Shown here piece by piece: positions 28,388 through 38,517 of a stretch of DNA of 64,000 bases (positions are counted from its first letter, which is position 1; each line of letters begins with the position of its first letter). This DNA comes from Pseudoxanthomonas sp. F37. Its GTDB lineage: Bacteria > Pseudomonadota > Gammaproteobacteria > Xanthomonadales > Xanthomonadaceae. The notes beneath the pieces are model-generated. The model searched no databases, had not been told where the DNA came from, and saw only the letters and a program-made list of their open reading frames with translations. The stretch spans positions 3,626,001 to 3,690,000 of the forward strand of contig NZ_CP095187.1 of NCBI RefSeq assembly GCF_022965755.1. The letters run 5' to 3'. The position numbers and the translations under genes were made by a program.

Positions 28388-29704
28388 CTATCCCGGGCCG
28401 TTCTCCGCCGCCGGGCCGATTGAACGGTTCGAAGGCGCTGCGGCGTCGCCAGGCGCCATCCCCATGCCCAGCAACAGTCCGACCAGCACCACGTAGGCGC
28501 TGGTGCTGAGGGCATGGGAGAACATCGACTGGGTCAGCCCGGACACCATGTAGGCCGTCACCAGGATCACCGCGGCCCAGGACGGACCGACGGGTGCGCG
28601 CAACCGATTGCGCCGTACCTGAAGGACCGCGACCACCAACGGCACCCCGTACAGCGCCAGCAACGCGGCCAAACCCGGAATTCCCATCGTGGCGGCCCAC
28701 TGCGCGACATCGTTGTGCGCATGCTCCAGTCCACAGAAATGCCGGGACGCGCCCTGGCAGTAGGTGCTGGCGTCGACCCGCGACGCGAAGGCCTCGATCC
28801 CCGCACCCGTGAGCGGCGCTTCGCGGAATGCATCCCACGCCACCGACCACAACGCCAGGCGGGCGCTGATCGGCTGATCCACCTGGCCCCGTGCATAACC
28901 CGCCACGTCCGCGTGCAACTGGTCGAGCCGGAACTGCGTCGACAGCCATGGCACCGTCCACAACGCCGCGAGCAGCAAAGCCAGCGCGGTGCCGGTGGCG
29001 CCCAGCCGCCACCCACGATGCCCTGCCTCGCCGCCTGCCAGCAGCATCAGCACCACCAGCCCCAGGCCGGGCAGCACGCCACGGCTGCCGCTGAGGATCA
29101 CCGCAACCACGGCCAGCGCCACCAGCACGGCCAGCAGCAGCTGCATGGGAAACCCGTTGCGGGGCGGCCGGCAGAACATGCCCACCACCAGCAGCGCCAG
29201 CACGGCGTTCGCGAACACGATGGGGTTGGCCTCGCCGCCCGCACGGTCCGCGCCCAACGACGCCTGCACCACCGAGACCGCGAATGCGAGCGCCAAGCCG
29301 GCCAGCGCGCCATACCAGAGACTCGTCACGCGCACGCGCGTCGTCCAGGCCAGCCAGGCACACCACGGCAGCAACAGGGCGCGCGCCGGATTGTCGAGTG
29401 CGGACGTGCCTGCACCGCTGCCCCACATGGACAGCGAGGCGACGCCCAGGACAGCCAATGCCGCACCCAGCAGGACGTGCAATGCGCGCGGTGCGCGCTC
29501 GTCACGGCCACGCCAGGCCTCCGGCAACGCCAACAGCGTGGCCACCAGCATCAGCACGGCGAACACCGACAACCCCTTGGGCACCACCAGCAATGCCGGG
29601 GCGCTGAACCCTGACAGCCACGCGAACATGCGCGCGACATCCTGTCGATGATCGCTCCTGCCTTGCATTGCCCTGGATCCTGCGCTGTACGACGACACGT
29701 TCAT
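28388..29704 (-). CDS. O-antigen ligase/polymerase (Wzy/WaaL-like) membrane protein
   Basis: The 438-residue protein is highly hydrophobic with about ten to twelve membrane segments. It carries the Wzy_C (PF04932) signature region: VILSGSRGVLPGLGLVVLML, then a large periplasmic loop with ARLALWSVAWDAFREAPLTG, GAGIEAFASRV and LEHAHNDVAQWAATMG, where the H-x-H-N-D-x3-Q/W block is typical of O-antigen ligases. It would join or polymerise undecaprenyl-linked glycan at the periplasmic face. The first ATG at 29704 is used; ATGs at residues 13 and 26 are alternatives and the latter starts nearer the first helix. Confidence 0.87.
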   Translation of the reverse strand: MNVSSYSAGSRAMQGRSDHRQDVARMFAWLSGFSAPALLVVPKGLSVFAVLMLVATLLALPEAWRGRDERAPRALHVLLGAALAVLGVASLSMWGSGAGTSALDNPARALLLPWCAWLAWTTRVRVTSLWYGALAGLALAFAVSVVQASLGADRAGGEANPIVFANAVLALLVVGMFCRPPRNGFPMQLLLAVLVALAVVAVILSGSRGVLPGLGLVVLMLLAGGEAGHRGWRLGATGTALALLLAALWTVPWLSTQFRLDQLHADVAGYARGQVDQPISARLALWSVAWDAFREAPLTGAGIEAFASRVDASTYCQGASRHFCGLEHAHNDVAQWAATMGIPGLAALLALYGVPLVVAVLQVRRNRLRAPVGPSWAAVILVTAYMVSGLTQSMFSHALSTSAYVVLVGLLLGMGMAPGDAAAPSNRSIGPAAENGPG

Positions 29705-29881
29705 GAAGGCGGCGAGCGGGACCCCATCGTGATGCCCGAGTCTGCGCCTTCTCCGTTCCCTTCACGTCAAGGTGAGGTGAACAGCGGCGCCTGCCTTCGT
29801 CTCAAGTATCGCGCATTCGGGGAATGGGCCGCCAACGAGCACCACCAGGCAGCGTGGCCACGCCGCATCCTGCCATGCGGA

Positions 29882-31177
29882 TCACACTTTCCGCAGGACG
29901 GCGTAGAAGAACCCGTCCATGTCGCATTCGCCCGGCAGCCGTTGCCGACCGCCCCCATCGGCGTGCCCCCAGCTTTCGTCCAGCGGCTCGACCACGGCGG
30001 TGGCGTGGCGCGCGCGGAAGGCCTCCAGTTGCAGTGCATTTTCCGCGCGCAGTATCGAGCAGGTGGTGTAGACCAGGCGCCCGCCCGGACGCAGCACCTG
30101 CCACGCGGCATCGAGCAGGCGTGCCTGCAGGCGGGTCAACGCCACCAGATCGTCGGCACGCCGATGCAGCAGGACATCGGGCTGGCGGCGCACGATGCCC
30201 GTGGCGGAACAGGGGGCATCCAGCAGAACGGCATCGAAGGGCTCACCGTCCCACCATGCCGGGGGTTCGGCCGCGTCCGCGGCTTTCATGTCGGCCTGCG
30301 CACCGATGCGGTCGAAGGTCTCGCGCACGCGCTGGAGCCTGCGCGCGTCCACGTCGATGGCCAGCAGGCGCCGCGTACGGTCGCGCTCGAGCAGGTGCGC
30401 GGACTTGCCGCCCGGCGCCGCGCACATGTCCAGCACCCGCGCACCCGCGGGCAGCCCGTCCAGCAGGTCGGCCACGCGTTGCGCGGCGCCATCCTGCACC
30501 GACACATCGCCCTGGGCGAATCCGGGCAGGCCCGTCGCCGCCACCGGAACGCGAAGCAGCAGCGCATCAGGCAGGCGGTCCGGCACTTCAGCGTCGATCC
30601 CCGTGTCCGACAACCGTTGCCGATAGGCATCGCGGCTGCCACGCAGCCGGTTGACCCGCAGCCATAGCGGCGCCTCCTGCTGGCTGGCCGCGAAGATGTC
30701 ATGGGCCTGCGTGGGCCAGTCCTGGCGCACCTGCTGCCGCAGCCACGCCGGCCACAGGGCATCGGCCGGCACCGCCGGCAAGCCCTCGCGCTGCGCACGT
30801 CGCAGCAGGGCATTGACCAGCTTGTCCTGATGGGGGCGTCCCAACGCGCGCACGGCCTCGACGGTGGCCGACAGCGCCGCATGGGCGGGCAGGCCCATCA
30901 CCACCACCTGCGCGATGCCCACATGCAGGAGCGCGCGCAGTTCGTTGTCGCCGCGCCCCAGCGGCTTGGCCATCCAGGCCGCGAGGGCGGCCTCGCTGCG
31001 GGCACGGGAACGCAGCACCGCGAAACAGATCGCCTCCAGCAGTGCGCGATCGCGCGCGTCCTCCACCCGGGGAAGATTGGCCGCCAGTTCGGCCTTCAGC
31101 GAGCGGCCGCGATGCATCACCGCATCGACCACGCGGGTCGCGATGACCCGCACCGCCACGCCCGCCTGGGTGGTCAC
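29882..31177 (-). CDS. rsmB: RsmB: 16S rRNA (cytosine-967-C5)-methyltransferase
   Basis: RsmB methylates C967 of 16S rRNA using S-adenosylmethionine. The 431-residue protein has the N-terminal NusB-like RNA-binding domain (residues 8-140, [17 protein letters not shown]). The methyltransferase fold contains [15 protein letters not shown] (SAM site), [26 protein letters not shown] (Cys for product release) and [12 protein letters not shown] (catalytic Cys). Its ATG overlaps the fmt stop, so translation is coupled in the operon def-fmt-rsmB. Confidence 0.96.
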   Translation of the reverse strand: MTTQAGVAVRVIATRVVDAVMHRGRSLKAELAANLPRVEDARDRALLEAICFAVLRSRARSEAALAAWMAKPLGRGDNELRALLHVGIAQVVVMGLPAHAALSATVEAVRALGRPHQDKLVNALLRRAQREGLPAVPADALWPAWLRQQVRQDWPTQAHDIFAASQQEAPLWLRVNRLRGSRDAYRQRLSDTGIDAEVPDRLPDALLLRVPVAATGLPGFAQGDVSVQDGAAQRVADLLDGLPAGARVLDMCAAPGGKSAHLLERDRTRRLLAIDVDARRLQRVRETFDRIGAQADMKAADAAEPPAWWDGEPFDAVLLDAPCSATGIVRRQPDVLLHRRADDLVALTRLQARLLDAAWQVLRPGGRLVYTTCSILRAENALQLEAFRARHATAVVEPLDESWGHADGGGRQRLPGECDMDGFFYAVLRKV

Positions 31178-32094
31178 GGCGCCACCAGGTCGCGCCGGGC
31201 GTTGAGGTAGTCCGCCGCGGTGATCGCCTTGCCACCCTCGCGCTGGACCACCCGCAACCGCAGCACGCCGCTGCCGCAGGCGATGTCCAGCCCTTGCCGG
31301 CTGGCGGCCAGCAGCGTGCCGGGCGCGGCGCTCTGCGCCTGCTCGACCGCCACCGCGCCGTGGATGCGCAGGCGTTCGCCGGCGACCTGGGCCTCGGCGA
31401 CGGGCCAGGGATTGAAGGCACGCACCTTGCGCGCCAGCACGTCGGCCGGCTGCGTCCAGTCGAGCCTGGCTTCGGCCTTGTCCAGCTTGTGCGCATAGAC
31501 CACGCCGGCCTCCGCTTGCGGATGCGGCGGCAGCCGGACGCCTGCACGCAGCAGCCCGAGCGCATCACGCAGGACCTGGGCGCCCAGGTCGGCCAGGCGG
31601 TCATGCAGCTGGCCGCCGGTTTCCTCGGGCGCGATCTCCAGGCTCTGCGCCAGCAGTACCGGTCCGGTATCCAGGCCGGCCTCCATCTGCATGAGGCAGA
31701 CGCCGGTTTCCTCGTCGCCGGCTTCGATGGCGCGCTGGATCGGCGCCGCGCCGCGCCAGCGGGGCAGCAGCGAGGCATGCACGTTCCAGCAGCCGTACTG
31801 CGGGATGTCCAGCACCGCCTGCGGCAGGATCAGGCCATAGGCCACCACGATCATCACGTCGGGCTGCAGTTCGCGCAGCGCGTCCTGGGTGGACTTCTTC
31901 TTCAGCGACAGCGGCTGCAGCACGGGAATGCCGCGCTGGATCGCCTCCAGCTTCACCGGTGAGGGCGTGAGGCCGCGCCCGCGGCCGGCGGGCCGGTCGG
32001 GCTGGGTGTAGACGGCCACCACTTCATGGTGGGCATGCGCGGCGCGCAGGCTGGGCACGGCGAACGCCGGCGTGCCGGCGAAGATGATTCTCAT
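31174..32094 (-). CDS. fmt: Fmt: methionyl-tRNA formyltransferase
   Basis: Fmt formylates initiator Met-tRNA with 10-formyl-tetrahydrofolate. The 306-residue length is standard. Visible motifs are [16 protein letters not shown], the catalytic-site [20 protein letters not shown] (Asn/His) and [17 protein letters not shown]. The C-terminal tRNA-binding OB domain runs from about residue 205 ([13 protein letters not shown]). It is preceded by def and overlaps rsmB by 4 bp, the classic def-fmt-rsmB order. Confidence 0.97.
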   Translation of the reverse strand: MRIIFAGTPAFAVPSLRAAHAHHEVVAVYTQPDRPAGRGRGLTPSPVKLEAIQRGIPVLQPLSLKKKSTQDALRELQPDVMIVVAYGLILPQAVLDIPQYGCWNVHASLLPRWRGAAPIQRAIEAGDEETGVCLMQMEAGLDTGPVLLAQSLEIAPEETGGQLHDRLADLGAQVLRDALGLLRAGVRLPPHPQAEAGVVYAHKLDKAEARLDWTQPADVLARKVRAFNPWPVAEAQVAGERLRIHGAVAVEQAQSAAPGTLLAASRQGLDIACGSGVLRLRVVQREGGKAITAADYLNARRDLVAP

Positions 32095-32216
32095 GGAGGC
32101 GGGGAATGGGGAGTGGGGAACGGAGAATGGCAGGCGGCGGCGGTGGCGGCGACGGGACCGCCGGAGCGGCAGCGGACCGTCATGCCCGGTGCCGTTCCCG
32201 CCTGCGCCCCGCCGCC

Positions 32217-32729
32217 TCAGGCGACGTGCTTGCGCTGCTTGGCCAGCTTCTTGCGCACCATCTCGCGCTTCAGCGGCGAGAGGTAATCGACGAACAGCTT
32301 GCCATCCAGGTGGTCCATCTCATGCTGGATGCAGACGGCCAGCAGGCCGTCGGCCCGCAACTCCTGCGGCTGGCCCTGGCGGTCGAGGAAGCGCACGGTG
32401 ATCTCGTCGGCGCGGGTCACGTCGGCGAAGATGCCGGGCACGGACAGGCAGCCTTCCTGGTACACCTGCTCGCCCGCCTTGTCGCTCAGCTCCGGGTTGA
32501 TGAAGACCTGGGGCTGGTTCTTTTCCTCGCTGATGTCGATCACCATGAAACGCTGGTGCACGTCCACCTGGCTGGCGGCCAGGCCGATGCCCGGCGCGTC
32601 GTACATGGTCTCGAACATGTCGTCGAGCAGGCGCTGGAAGTCGGGCGTCGTCACGTTTCCAGCCTCCACCGGCACGGCCTTGGTGCGCAGGCGGGGGTCG
32701 GGGAATTCGAGGATGGGGAGCAGGGCCAT
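32217..32729 (-). CDS. def: Def: peptide deformylase
   Basis: Def removes the formyl group from nascent N-terminal formyl-methionine, undoing the modification made by Fmt next door. The 170-residue protein contains all three metal-site motifs: GIGLAASQ (residues 46-53), EGCLSVP (with the metal Cys, about 93-99) and QHEMDHLDG (HExxH, about 135-143). The start [15 protein letters not shown] is the family N-terminus. A 122-bp gap separates it from fmt. Confidence 0.97.
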   Translation of the reverse strand: MALLPILEFPDPRLRTKAVPVEAGNVTTPDFQRLLDDMFETMYDAPGIGLAASQVDVHQRFMVIDISEEKNQPQVFINPELSDKAGEQVYQEGCLSVPGIFADVTRADEITVRFLDRQGQPQELRADGLLAVCIQHEMDHLDGKLFVDYLSPLKREMVRKKLAKQRKHVA

Positions 32730-32794
32730 GGTACGTCTCGGGATGGGGGCGCCAGTGGAATCCGGCAAGGCCTCACGAATTCTAACGCGGGCGC

Positions 32795-32825
32795 TTGCGT
32801 TGCGCCGGGTTTTCTGGACTATAGT
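32795..32825 (+). promoter_or_regulatory. Candidate promoter of the LysM gene
   Basis: TATAGT (32820-32825) is a good -10 placed 37 bp before the ATG. TTGCGT (32795-32800) is a possible -35 but the 19-bp spacer is long. It lies in the divergent def/LysM gap. Confidence 0.35.
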
Positions 32826-32861
32826 GCGGACCACCTGTCGGGGAATCAGGTAGATACCGCC

Positions 32862-33986
32862 ATGTTTAAATGTTTTCGTACGGTTTTCGCCGTCGCGGTG
32901 CTGACCGTCGGCACCTATGCGGCTGCCGCCGAGATGGCGGGGAGCCATCCCGACACCTATGTGGTCAAGCGCGGCGACACGCTGTGGGACATCTCCGCCC
33001 GCTTCCTGAAGAAGCCGTGGCTGTGGCCCGAGATCTGGCAGGCCAACCCGCAGATCCAGAACCCGCACCTCATCTATCCCGGCGACGTGATCAGCCTGGC
33101 CTACCTGGACCGCGTGGCGGTGCAGCCCGGCCCGCGCGAGGAAGCGCCGCTGAACGCCATCCCGCTGTCCGACATCGAGCCGTTCCTGAAGGACCGCCGC
33201 GTGGTGGACAGCTTCGAGGGCCTGCCGCACGTGGCCGGCCTGGACGAGGACCGCCTGCGCAGTTCCGGTGGCCACAACATCTACGTGCGCGGCCTGGACG
33301 GCGCCCAGCCCGGCCAGCGCTTCACGGTGGTCCGTCCCAGCGCGCGCTTCACCGACAATCCGCGCGCGCAGGACCTGGACTTCCGCGGCAGGACGATCCG
33401 CGGCGAAGTGGACATCTGGAAGGACGTCACCGAGCAGACCGGCAAGGGCGCGTTCCTGGGCTACGAACTGGTCAAGGTGAACGTGGCCACCTTCACCCGC
33501 GGCGTGGTGCCGGGCACCGAGGTGAGCACGCTGGTGGCCGATATCGGCGGACATGAGATCCGCGTCGGCGACCGCCTGATCCCCGTCGATGCGCAGCCGT
33601 ACGACCTGCATTTCTTCCCGCATCCGCCCGCCCGCGATCCGGCCGGCAAGCTGCGTGTGCTGGCCGTGGCCGATGCCCTCACCTCCGGCGGCCCGCGCGA
33701 TGTCATCGCCATCTCCGGCGGCCGCCTGGACGGCGTTGACAACGGCACGGTGTTCTCGGTCTGGCGCAACGGCAGCCACACCGCCAACCGCATGGCGCAC
33801 CCGGAATCCTCGCGCATCAGCGAGTCGCCGAAGTCGGGCGCGGGCCGCGTGACCCTGCCGGACGAATACGCCAGCCACGCCATGGTGTTCCGCACCTTCG
33901 ACAAGGTCAGCTACGCGCTGGTCATGGAAGGCGTGGAAGCCACCCGCGTGGGTTACGAGCTGAAGCACCCCGACGCGACCTACTGA
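32862..33986 (+). CDS. Secreted LysM-domain peptidoglycan-binding protein
   Basis: The 374-residue protein has a signal peptide ([20 protein letters not shown]). One LysM domain follows at about residues 30-82 ([40 protein letters not shown]) and binds peptidoglycan glycan strands. The remaining 290 residues form a conserved but unnamed region seen in proteins encoded next to dprA in many gammaproteobacteria. It probably acts at the cell wall. It is separated from dprA by a strong hairpin. Confidence 0.92.
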   Translation: MFKCFRTVFAVAVLTVGTYAAAAEMAGSHPDTYVVKRGDTLWDISARFLKKPWLWPEIWQANPQIQNPHLIYPGDVISLAYLDRVAVQPGPREEAPLNAIPLSDIEPFLKDRRVVDSFEGLPHVAGLDEDRLRSSGGHNIYVRGLDGAQPGQRFTVVRPSARFTDNPRAQDLDFRGRTIRGEVDIWKDVTEQTGKGAFLGYELVKVNVATFTRGVVPGTEVSTLVADIGGHEIRVGDRLIPVDAQPYDLHFFPHPPARDPAGKLRVLAVADALTSGGPRDVIAISGGRLDGVDNGTVFSVWRNGSHTANRMAHPESSRISESPKSGAGRVTLPDEYASHAMVFRTFDKVSYALVMEGVEATRVGYELKHPDATY

Positions 33987-34017
33987 CCCGGGTCGGGCAA
34001 ATCCTACGCAACACCGC

Positions 34018-34039
34018 GACGGCGCCCGAGGGCGCCGTC
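34018..34039 (+). terminator. GC-rich hairpin between LysM gene and dprA
   Basis: GACGGCGCCC-GA-GGGCGCCGTC is a perfect 10-bp inverted repeat 31 bp after the LysM stop. No T run follows, so termination efficiency is doubtful; it could also stabilise the mRNA 3' end. Confidence 0.4.
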
Positions 34040-34064
34040 GTCGTCTGGCCCCTACGCTGGCCGC

Positions 34065-35243
34065 ATGTCCTTCGACGACGCGATCGCCCTGGCCCGGCTG
34101 GTACTGGCCGGTGGCCCGGCCCAATGCCGGCGACAGCTGCTCGACCGCCACGGCTCGCCTGCGGCGGCCCTCGCCGCGGGCGTCGGCGCATGGCGGGCGT
34201 CCGGGCTGGACCCGGCGCAGATCGCAGCGCTTCAGGACCCGGCCACCGGCGAAGCCCTGGCGCGCACGCGGGACTGGCTGCAGGTCCCCGGCCATCACCT
34301 GGTGGGCTGGCTCGACCCCGACTATCCCCCACCGCTGCGCACCCTCTCCAGCCCGCCGCTGGCGCTTTTCATCGACGGTGACCCTGCCCTGCTGTGGCGA
34401 CCGGCAGTGGCGGTGGTGGGCAGCCGCACGCCCACCAGTGGCGGCCGCGACAACGCACACGCCTTCGCCCGCGCACTGGCGGCGGCGGGCATCGTGGTCG
34501 CCAGCGGCATGGCGCGCGGGGTCGACGCGGCGGCGCACGAGGCGGCCCTGGCCTGCGGGCCAGGGAGCACCTTCGCCGTCGTCGGCACCGGCCCCGACCT
34601 CACCTATCCCCCCGCCCACGACCGGCTGCGCGAACGCCTGGCGCGCGAAGGGGCCGTGATCAGCGAGCATCCCCCCGGCACGCCTGCCGTGCGCAGCCAC
34701 TTCCCCGCCCGCAACCGGATCCTGGCGGGGCTGACCCTGGGCACGCTGGTGGTGGAAGCGGCCGAGCAGTCCGGCGCGCTGATCACCGCCCGCCAGGCGG
34801 GCGAGGCCGGTCGCGAGGTGTTCGCGATTCCCGGCTCGATCCACAATCCCAGGGCCCGCGGCTGCCATCGGCTGATCCGTGAGGGAGCGGCGCTGGTGGA
34901 AGAGGCCACCGAGATCATCACCGCGCTGGTGCCGCTGGCCGCCAACCTGGCCGATGCGCTGCGCGTGCGGCTGGGGGAGACTGAATCCCCGACAATCGCA
35001 GGCAACGGCGAGACGCCCTTCCGCCTCGATCCTGACTACCAGCGATTGTGGGAGGGGCTTGGCCATGACCCTACAGGTATGGATCAGCTCGTCTCACGCA
35101 CTGGATTGACGGCCGCGGAACTGTCCTCCATGCTGCTGGTCATGGAACTGGATGGCTTAGTAACGGCCGAGCATGGCCGATACCAGAGAAAGACCGGTTT
35201 CTTCACCTCCACAGCGTCCACGACGCAGGCCGAGGGGCAATGA
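34065..35243 (+). CDS. dprA: DprA: DNA-processing protein
   Basis: DprA loads RecA on incoming single-stranded DNA during natural transformation. The 392-residue protein has an N-terminal SAM-like region and the extended Rossmann fold with [68 protein letters not shown] and [22 protein letters not shown]-terminal winged-helix domain ([20 protein letters not shown]) is retained. The ATG is preceded by TACGCT at 6 nt without a ribosome site, so it may be leaderless. It overlaps smg by 4 bp. Confidence 0.96.
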   Translation: MSFDDAIALARLVLAGGPAQCRRQLLDRHGSPAAALAAGVGAWRASGLDPAQIAALQDPATGEALARTRDWLQVPGHHLVGWLDPDYPPPLRTLSSPPLALFIDGDPALLWRPAVAVVGSRTPTSGGRDNAHAFARALAAAGIVVASGMARGVDAAAHEAALACGPGSTFAVVGTGPDLTYPPAHDRLRERLAREGAVISEHPPGTPAVRSHFPARNRILAGLTLGTLVVEAAEQSGALITARQAGEAGREVFAIPGSIHNPRARGCHRLIREGAALVEEATEIITALVPLAANLADALRVRLGETESPTIAGNGETPFRLDPDYQRLWEGLGHDPTGMDQLVSRTGLTAAELSSMLLVMELDGLVTAEHGRYQRKTGFFTSTASTTQAEGQ

Positions 35244-35713
35244 AAGAGAGCATCCTGGATGTACTGCTGTACCTGTTCGAACACTACTTCACCGAAGACG
35301 CGGACCCGGTCCGCGACCGCGACTCTCTCCAGAACGGCCTGATCCAGGCCGGTTTCAGCCCCGCCGAAATCAGCAAGGCCTTCGACTGGCTCGACGCGCT
35401 GGCCGACCAGCGGCCGGCCGCCTCCACCCCCCGCGTGGGCGGTCCGACCCGGGTCTTCCATGGTCCCGAGCTGGAGAAGCTGGACGTGGAGTGCCGCGGC
35501 TTCCTGCTGTTCCTGGAGCAGCACGGCGTGCTCGACGCGGACCAGCGCGAACTGGTCCTGGACCGCGCCATGGCGCTGGACCAGGACGAACTGGACCTGG
35601 ACGACCTGAAATGGGTCGTGCTGATGGTGTTGTTCAACCAGCCGGGCTCGGAGGCCGCCTACGCCTGGATGGAAACCCAGATGTTTGCCGACGAGCCCGA
35701 ACCGGTACACTGA
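35240..35713 (+). CDS. smg: Smg protein (DUF494)
   Basis: This 157-residue cytoplasmic protein matches the Smg/DUF494 family, normally encoded next to dprA. It has [56 protein letters not shown] and the end [17 protein letters not shown]. The function is not established. The start codon overlaps the dprA stop (ATGA). Confidence 0.95.
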   Translation: MKESILDVLLYLFEHYFTEDADPVRDRDSLQNGLIQAGFSPAEISKAFDWLDALADQRPAASTPRVGGPTRVFHGPELEKLDVECRGFLLFLEQHGVLDADQRELVLDRAMALDQDELDLDDLKWVVLMVLFNQPGSEAAYAWMETQMFADEPEPVH

Positions 35714-35739
35714 GGCGTTGATCCGCTTCAGGGGGAAGC

Positions 35740-36462
35740 ATGTCGGGTTGGTATTACGCCGACCGGAACCGTGAACAGCACGGTCCGGTGACGGCGGACG
35801 AGCTGGTCACGCACTACCGTTTCGGGCGCATCGCGCTGGGCGATCTGGTCTGGCGCGAAGGTCTGCCGCAATGGGGGCCGTTGCGCGATTTCGCCGACGA
35901 ACTGGGCCTGGATCCGGCGCCGGTGGAGGCGGCCCCCGCGCCGCCTCCGGTACCGCCGGCCGCGCCGCCCCTGGCGCAACCCTCGCCGCCGCGCACGCCG
36001 GTAGCGCCGGCACGCAAGCCAGGCATGTCCGGCGGCAAGATCGCGCTGATCGTGGCCGCCGTCATGGTGGTGCCGTGCATCGGCATCGCCGGCATCCTGG
36101 CCGCCATCGCCATCCCGGCCTACAACGACTACACGGTGCGCGCCAAGATCGTCCAGGCCAATGCCGAGGTCCAGGCGCTGAAGGCCGATGTGCAGATGTT
36201 CCGTCTCGACCAGGGCCGCTGCCCGGCCAACGGCGAAGGCGATTTCGGCACGCCCGAAAGTTACGCCGGCACCTACGTCACCCGCGCCACCATCGGCGAG
36301 TTCGATGACGGCACGTGCGGGTTGGAACTGGAATTGGGCAACACCGGCAACGCGCAGATCGATGGGCGCAAGCTCTGGTGGGACATGGGCAGCGACAACG
36401 CGCAGTGGCATTGTTCGTCGGAAGTGGACGACAAGTGGCTGCCGCTGGACTGCCGCGGCTGA
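35740..36462 (+). CDS. GYF_2 domain fused to a type IV pilin-like domain
   Basis: The 240-residue protein is a fusion. Residues 1-55 are a GYF_2 domain (SGWYYADRNREQHGPV, LVWREGLPQWGPL). Residues 58-95 are a Pro/Ala linker. Residues 100-125 form a membrane helix that runs into GILAAIAIPAYNDYTVRAK (118-136), almost identical to the N-terminal helix of type IV pilins. Residues 136-240 resemble a pilin globular head with Cys161, Cys193, Cys225 and Cys238, the last pair ending in WLPLDCRG like a pilin disulfide loop. It lacks the Gly/Phe-TLIEL prepilin peptidase site. The pilin head should be periplasmic and GYF_2 cytoplasmic. It is the first of three tandem GYF_2 genes. Confidence 0.85.
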   Translation: MSGWYYADRNREQHGPVTADELVTHYRFGRIALGDLVWREGLPQWGPLRDFADELGLDPAPVEAAPAPPPVPPAAPPLAQPSPPRTPVAPARKPGMSGGKIALIVAAVMVVPCIGIAGILAAIAIPAYNDYTVRAKIVQANAEVQALKADVQMFRLDQGRCPANGEGDFGTPESYAGTYVTRATIGEFDDGTCGLELELGNTGNAQIDGRKLWWDMGSDNAQWHCSSEVDDKWLPLDCRG

Positions 36463-36509
36463 TCGACGTCGGCGTGGCGACGCCACGCCCTGCACCGGGG
36501 AATGAAGGA

Positions 36510-37394
36510 ATGACGCACTGGTATTACGCCGATGCCGAAGGGCAGCGGCAGGGGCCTTTCAGCGCCGAGGAGCTGGCCGGACACGTCCGGGCGGAACGTC
36601 TGGCCGCCCATTCGCTGGTCTGGCGCGACGGCATGGAGACATGGCAGCCCCTGGCATCGATGGCGTCCGAGCTGGACATCGCCGTTGGCGCACCGGCCAT
36701 GCCGGCAGAACCGGCCGCGCTGCCCGCCGCCGATGCGCCCTACGCGCCACCGACGGCCCAGCTCGCCTCCGAACAGCCGCCTGTCGCCGGTGGCGACGTG
36801 GTGCTGGCCGGCTTCTGGCGGCGCCTGGCCGCCCTGTTCATCGACTCGATGGTGGTGGGCTTCGCGTATTACCTGGTGCTGATCGTCGCCGTGGTGGTGC
36901 TGGGCGTCGGTGGCAGCCTGCTGCTGCGTAACCAGGACAGCACGGAAGGCATGGCCGCGATGTTCGGCATGATGGCGCTGGTCTACCTGCTGTACCCGGT
37001 GATCAGCGCGGCGTACTACGCCGGGTTCGAGTCGTCGGGCAAGCAGGCGACGCTGGGCAAGATGGCGGTCGGCATCAAGGTGACCGACACCGAAGGCCGC
37101 CGCCTGACCCTGGGCCGCGCGCTGCTGCGGTGGCTGGCCGTGTTCCTCAACTACATCACGCTGTACATCGGGTACCTGATCGCCGCCTTCACCGAACGCA
37201 AGCAGGGCCTGCACGACATGGTGGTGGGCACGCTGGTGGTGGACCGCTGGGCGTACACGGCGCATCCGGACTGGCAGCAGCGCGGGCTGGGCACCGTCAC
37301 CAAGGTCATCCTGGCGATCGCCGGCGTGCTGTACGGGCTGATGTTCATCGCCGTGATCGCCGCCATCGTCATTCCGATGGCCCTGCAATCCTGA
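36510..37394 (+). CDS. GYF_2-RDD membrane protein (first copy)
   Basis: The 294-residue protein has an N-terminal GYF_2 domain (THWYYADAEGQRQGPF, LVWRDGMETWQPLASMAS). A Pro/Ala linker follows, then an RDD membrane domain (PF06271) with FWRRLAALFIDSMVVGFAYY, GKQATLGKMAVGIKVTDTEG and RKQGLHDMVVGTLVVDR. RDD proteins are poorly characterised; some are Na+/H+ antiporters. About five membrane segments are visible. It lies 47 bp after the GYF-pilin gene and 20 bp before its paralogue, so the three genes are probably one operon. Confidence 0.88.
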   Translation: MTHWYYADAEGQRQGPFSAEELAGHVRAERLAAHSLVWRDGMETWQPLASMASELDIAVGAPAMPAEPAALPAADAPYAPPTAQLASEQPPVAGGDVVLAGFWRRLAALFIDSMVVGFAYYLVLIVAVVVLGVGGSLLLRNQDSTEGMAAMFGMMALVYLLYPVISAAYYAGFESSGKQATLGKMAVGIKVTDTEGRRLTLGRALLRWLAVFLNYITLYIGYLIAAFTERKQGLHDMVVGTLVVDRWAYTAHPDWQQRGLGTVTKVILAIAGVLYGLMFIAVIAAIVIPMALQS

Positions 37395-37414
37395 AAGAGC
37401 CACGGAGACCCTGC

Positions 37415-38410
37415 ATGACCGAGTGGTACTACGTCGACAACCTGCACCAGCGCCAGGGCCCGGTGCCACAGGATGCGCTGGTGAAGCTGCATCGCAGCGG
37501 CGCGCTCAACGATGCCTCGCTGGCCTGGCGCGAAGGCATGGGCCAGTGGACGCCGCTGGGCGAACTCGGCAGCGAACTCGGCCTGGCCGGCCCCGCGCCC
37601 ATCGCCGCGCCCCCGCCCCCCGCGCCCGCAGCCGAACCGGTGGTCGAGCGGCCACTGACAGGACGCGCGGTCTTCACGGCCAGTGAGCCCAGCTACGCTC
37701 AGCACACCCCTGCGCAGACGGGCCCGGTGGGTGCCGTCGCGGCTGCGGCCACTGCGGCATCGCCGTATGCGGCGCCCCGGGCCGAGATAGCCGGCACCCG
37801 TTTTGCGGCGCCGGTGCAGGACGGCCATGTGGTCTACGCAGGTTTCTGGAAGCGCGTGGCGGCCAGCATCATCGATGCCTTCGCCATCGGTATCCCGGTA
37901 GGAATCGTGGCGGCTATCATCGCCGGACTTCTGGGCCTGGGAAGCTCTTTCGCCGGCGGGTTCTCCGGCACGGCCAATGCGTTCAATCCGGGTGAAAGCG
38001 GCATCTCCTGGGTGCTCTCGGCTCTCGCCTACGGCTGGTTCCACTCTGCCGCCGGGCTGATGGCCACGCCCGGCAAACTCGCCATCGGCATCAAAGTGGT
38101 GCGCACCGACGGCGACAAGATTTCCTTCCTGCGCGGATTCGGCCGCTACTGGGCCACACTGCTGTCGGCCATCCTGATCGGCATCGGCTACCTGATGGCT
38201 GCCTTCACGGCCCGCAAGCAGGCCCTGCACGACATGGTCTGCGACACCCTGGTGGTCGACAAGTGGGCCTTCACCGCCCAGCCCGAGCGCCAGCGCGAAG
38301 AGCTGGGCACGGTGGCACTGGTCGTGCTGATCCTGGGCGGCGTGCTGCTCGTGGGTGTCTTCATCCTGATGGTGGTGGGTTTCGCCGCACTGGCCTCGAT
38401 GGGCCGTTGA
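37415..38410 (+). CDS. GYF_2-RDD membrane protein (second copy)
   Basis: The 331-residue paralogue repeats the plan: GYF_2 at residues 1-55 (TEWYYVDNLHQRQGPV, LAWREGMGQWTPLGELGS), a longer Pro/Ala linker (60-140), and an RDD domain with FWKRVAASIIDAFAIGIPVG, TPGKLAIGIKVVRTDG and RKQALHDMVCDTLVVDKW. A glycine-rich hydrophobic loop (LGLGSSFAGGFSGT) is absent from the first copy. It ends the GYF cluster and is followed by a 210-bp region with a hairpin before topA. Confidence 0.88.
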   Translation: MTEWYYVDNLHQRQGPVPQDALVKLHRSGALNDASLAWREGMGQWTPLGELGSELGLAGPAPIAAPPPPAPAAEPVVERPLTGRAVFTASEPSYAQHTPAQTGPVGAVAAAATAASPYAAPRAEIAGTRFAAPVQDGHVVYAGFWKRVAASIIDAFAIGIPVGIVAAIIAGLLGLGSSFAGGFSGTANAFNPGESGISWVLSALAYGWFHSAAGLMATPGKLAIGIKVVRTDGDKISFLRGFGRYWATLLSAILIGIGYLMAAFTARKQALHDMVCDTLVVDKWAFTAQPERQREELGTVALVVLILGGVLLVGVFILMVVGFAALASMGR

Positions 38411-38469
38411 GCCACCGTTCCAGGCCGCGACCCGGGTCACGGAACCCGGGCGGCCCCGGGTGTGCCGGC

Positions 38470-38505
38470 TTGACAGGCCGGGGGCGGCCGTGACACCACT
38501 ATAAA
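38470..38505 (+). promoter_or_regulatory. Candidate topA promoter elements
   Basis: A consensus TTGACA (38470-38475) and a strong TATAAA (38500-38505) lie upstream of topA, but the spacer is 24 bp, far from the optimal 17. Either only the -10 is used or the promoter depends on DNA twist. Transcription would begin near 38512. Confidence 0.4.
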
Positions 38506-38517
38506 TAGGAAATCTGA

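Noticed and set aside
32730..35066. Open frame on the minus strand that would extend def by about 780 residues
   Set aside because: Only the last 170 residues are peptide deformylase, starting at its normal N-terminus. The rest is antisense to the LysM and dprA genes.
35740..36462. GYF_2-pilin gene as a genuine structural pilin
   Set aside because: It has no prepilin leader or cleavage site and the pilin helix is internal, so normal pilin processing is not possible.
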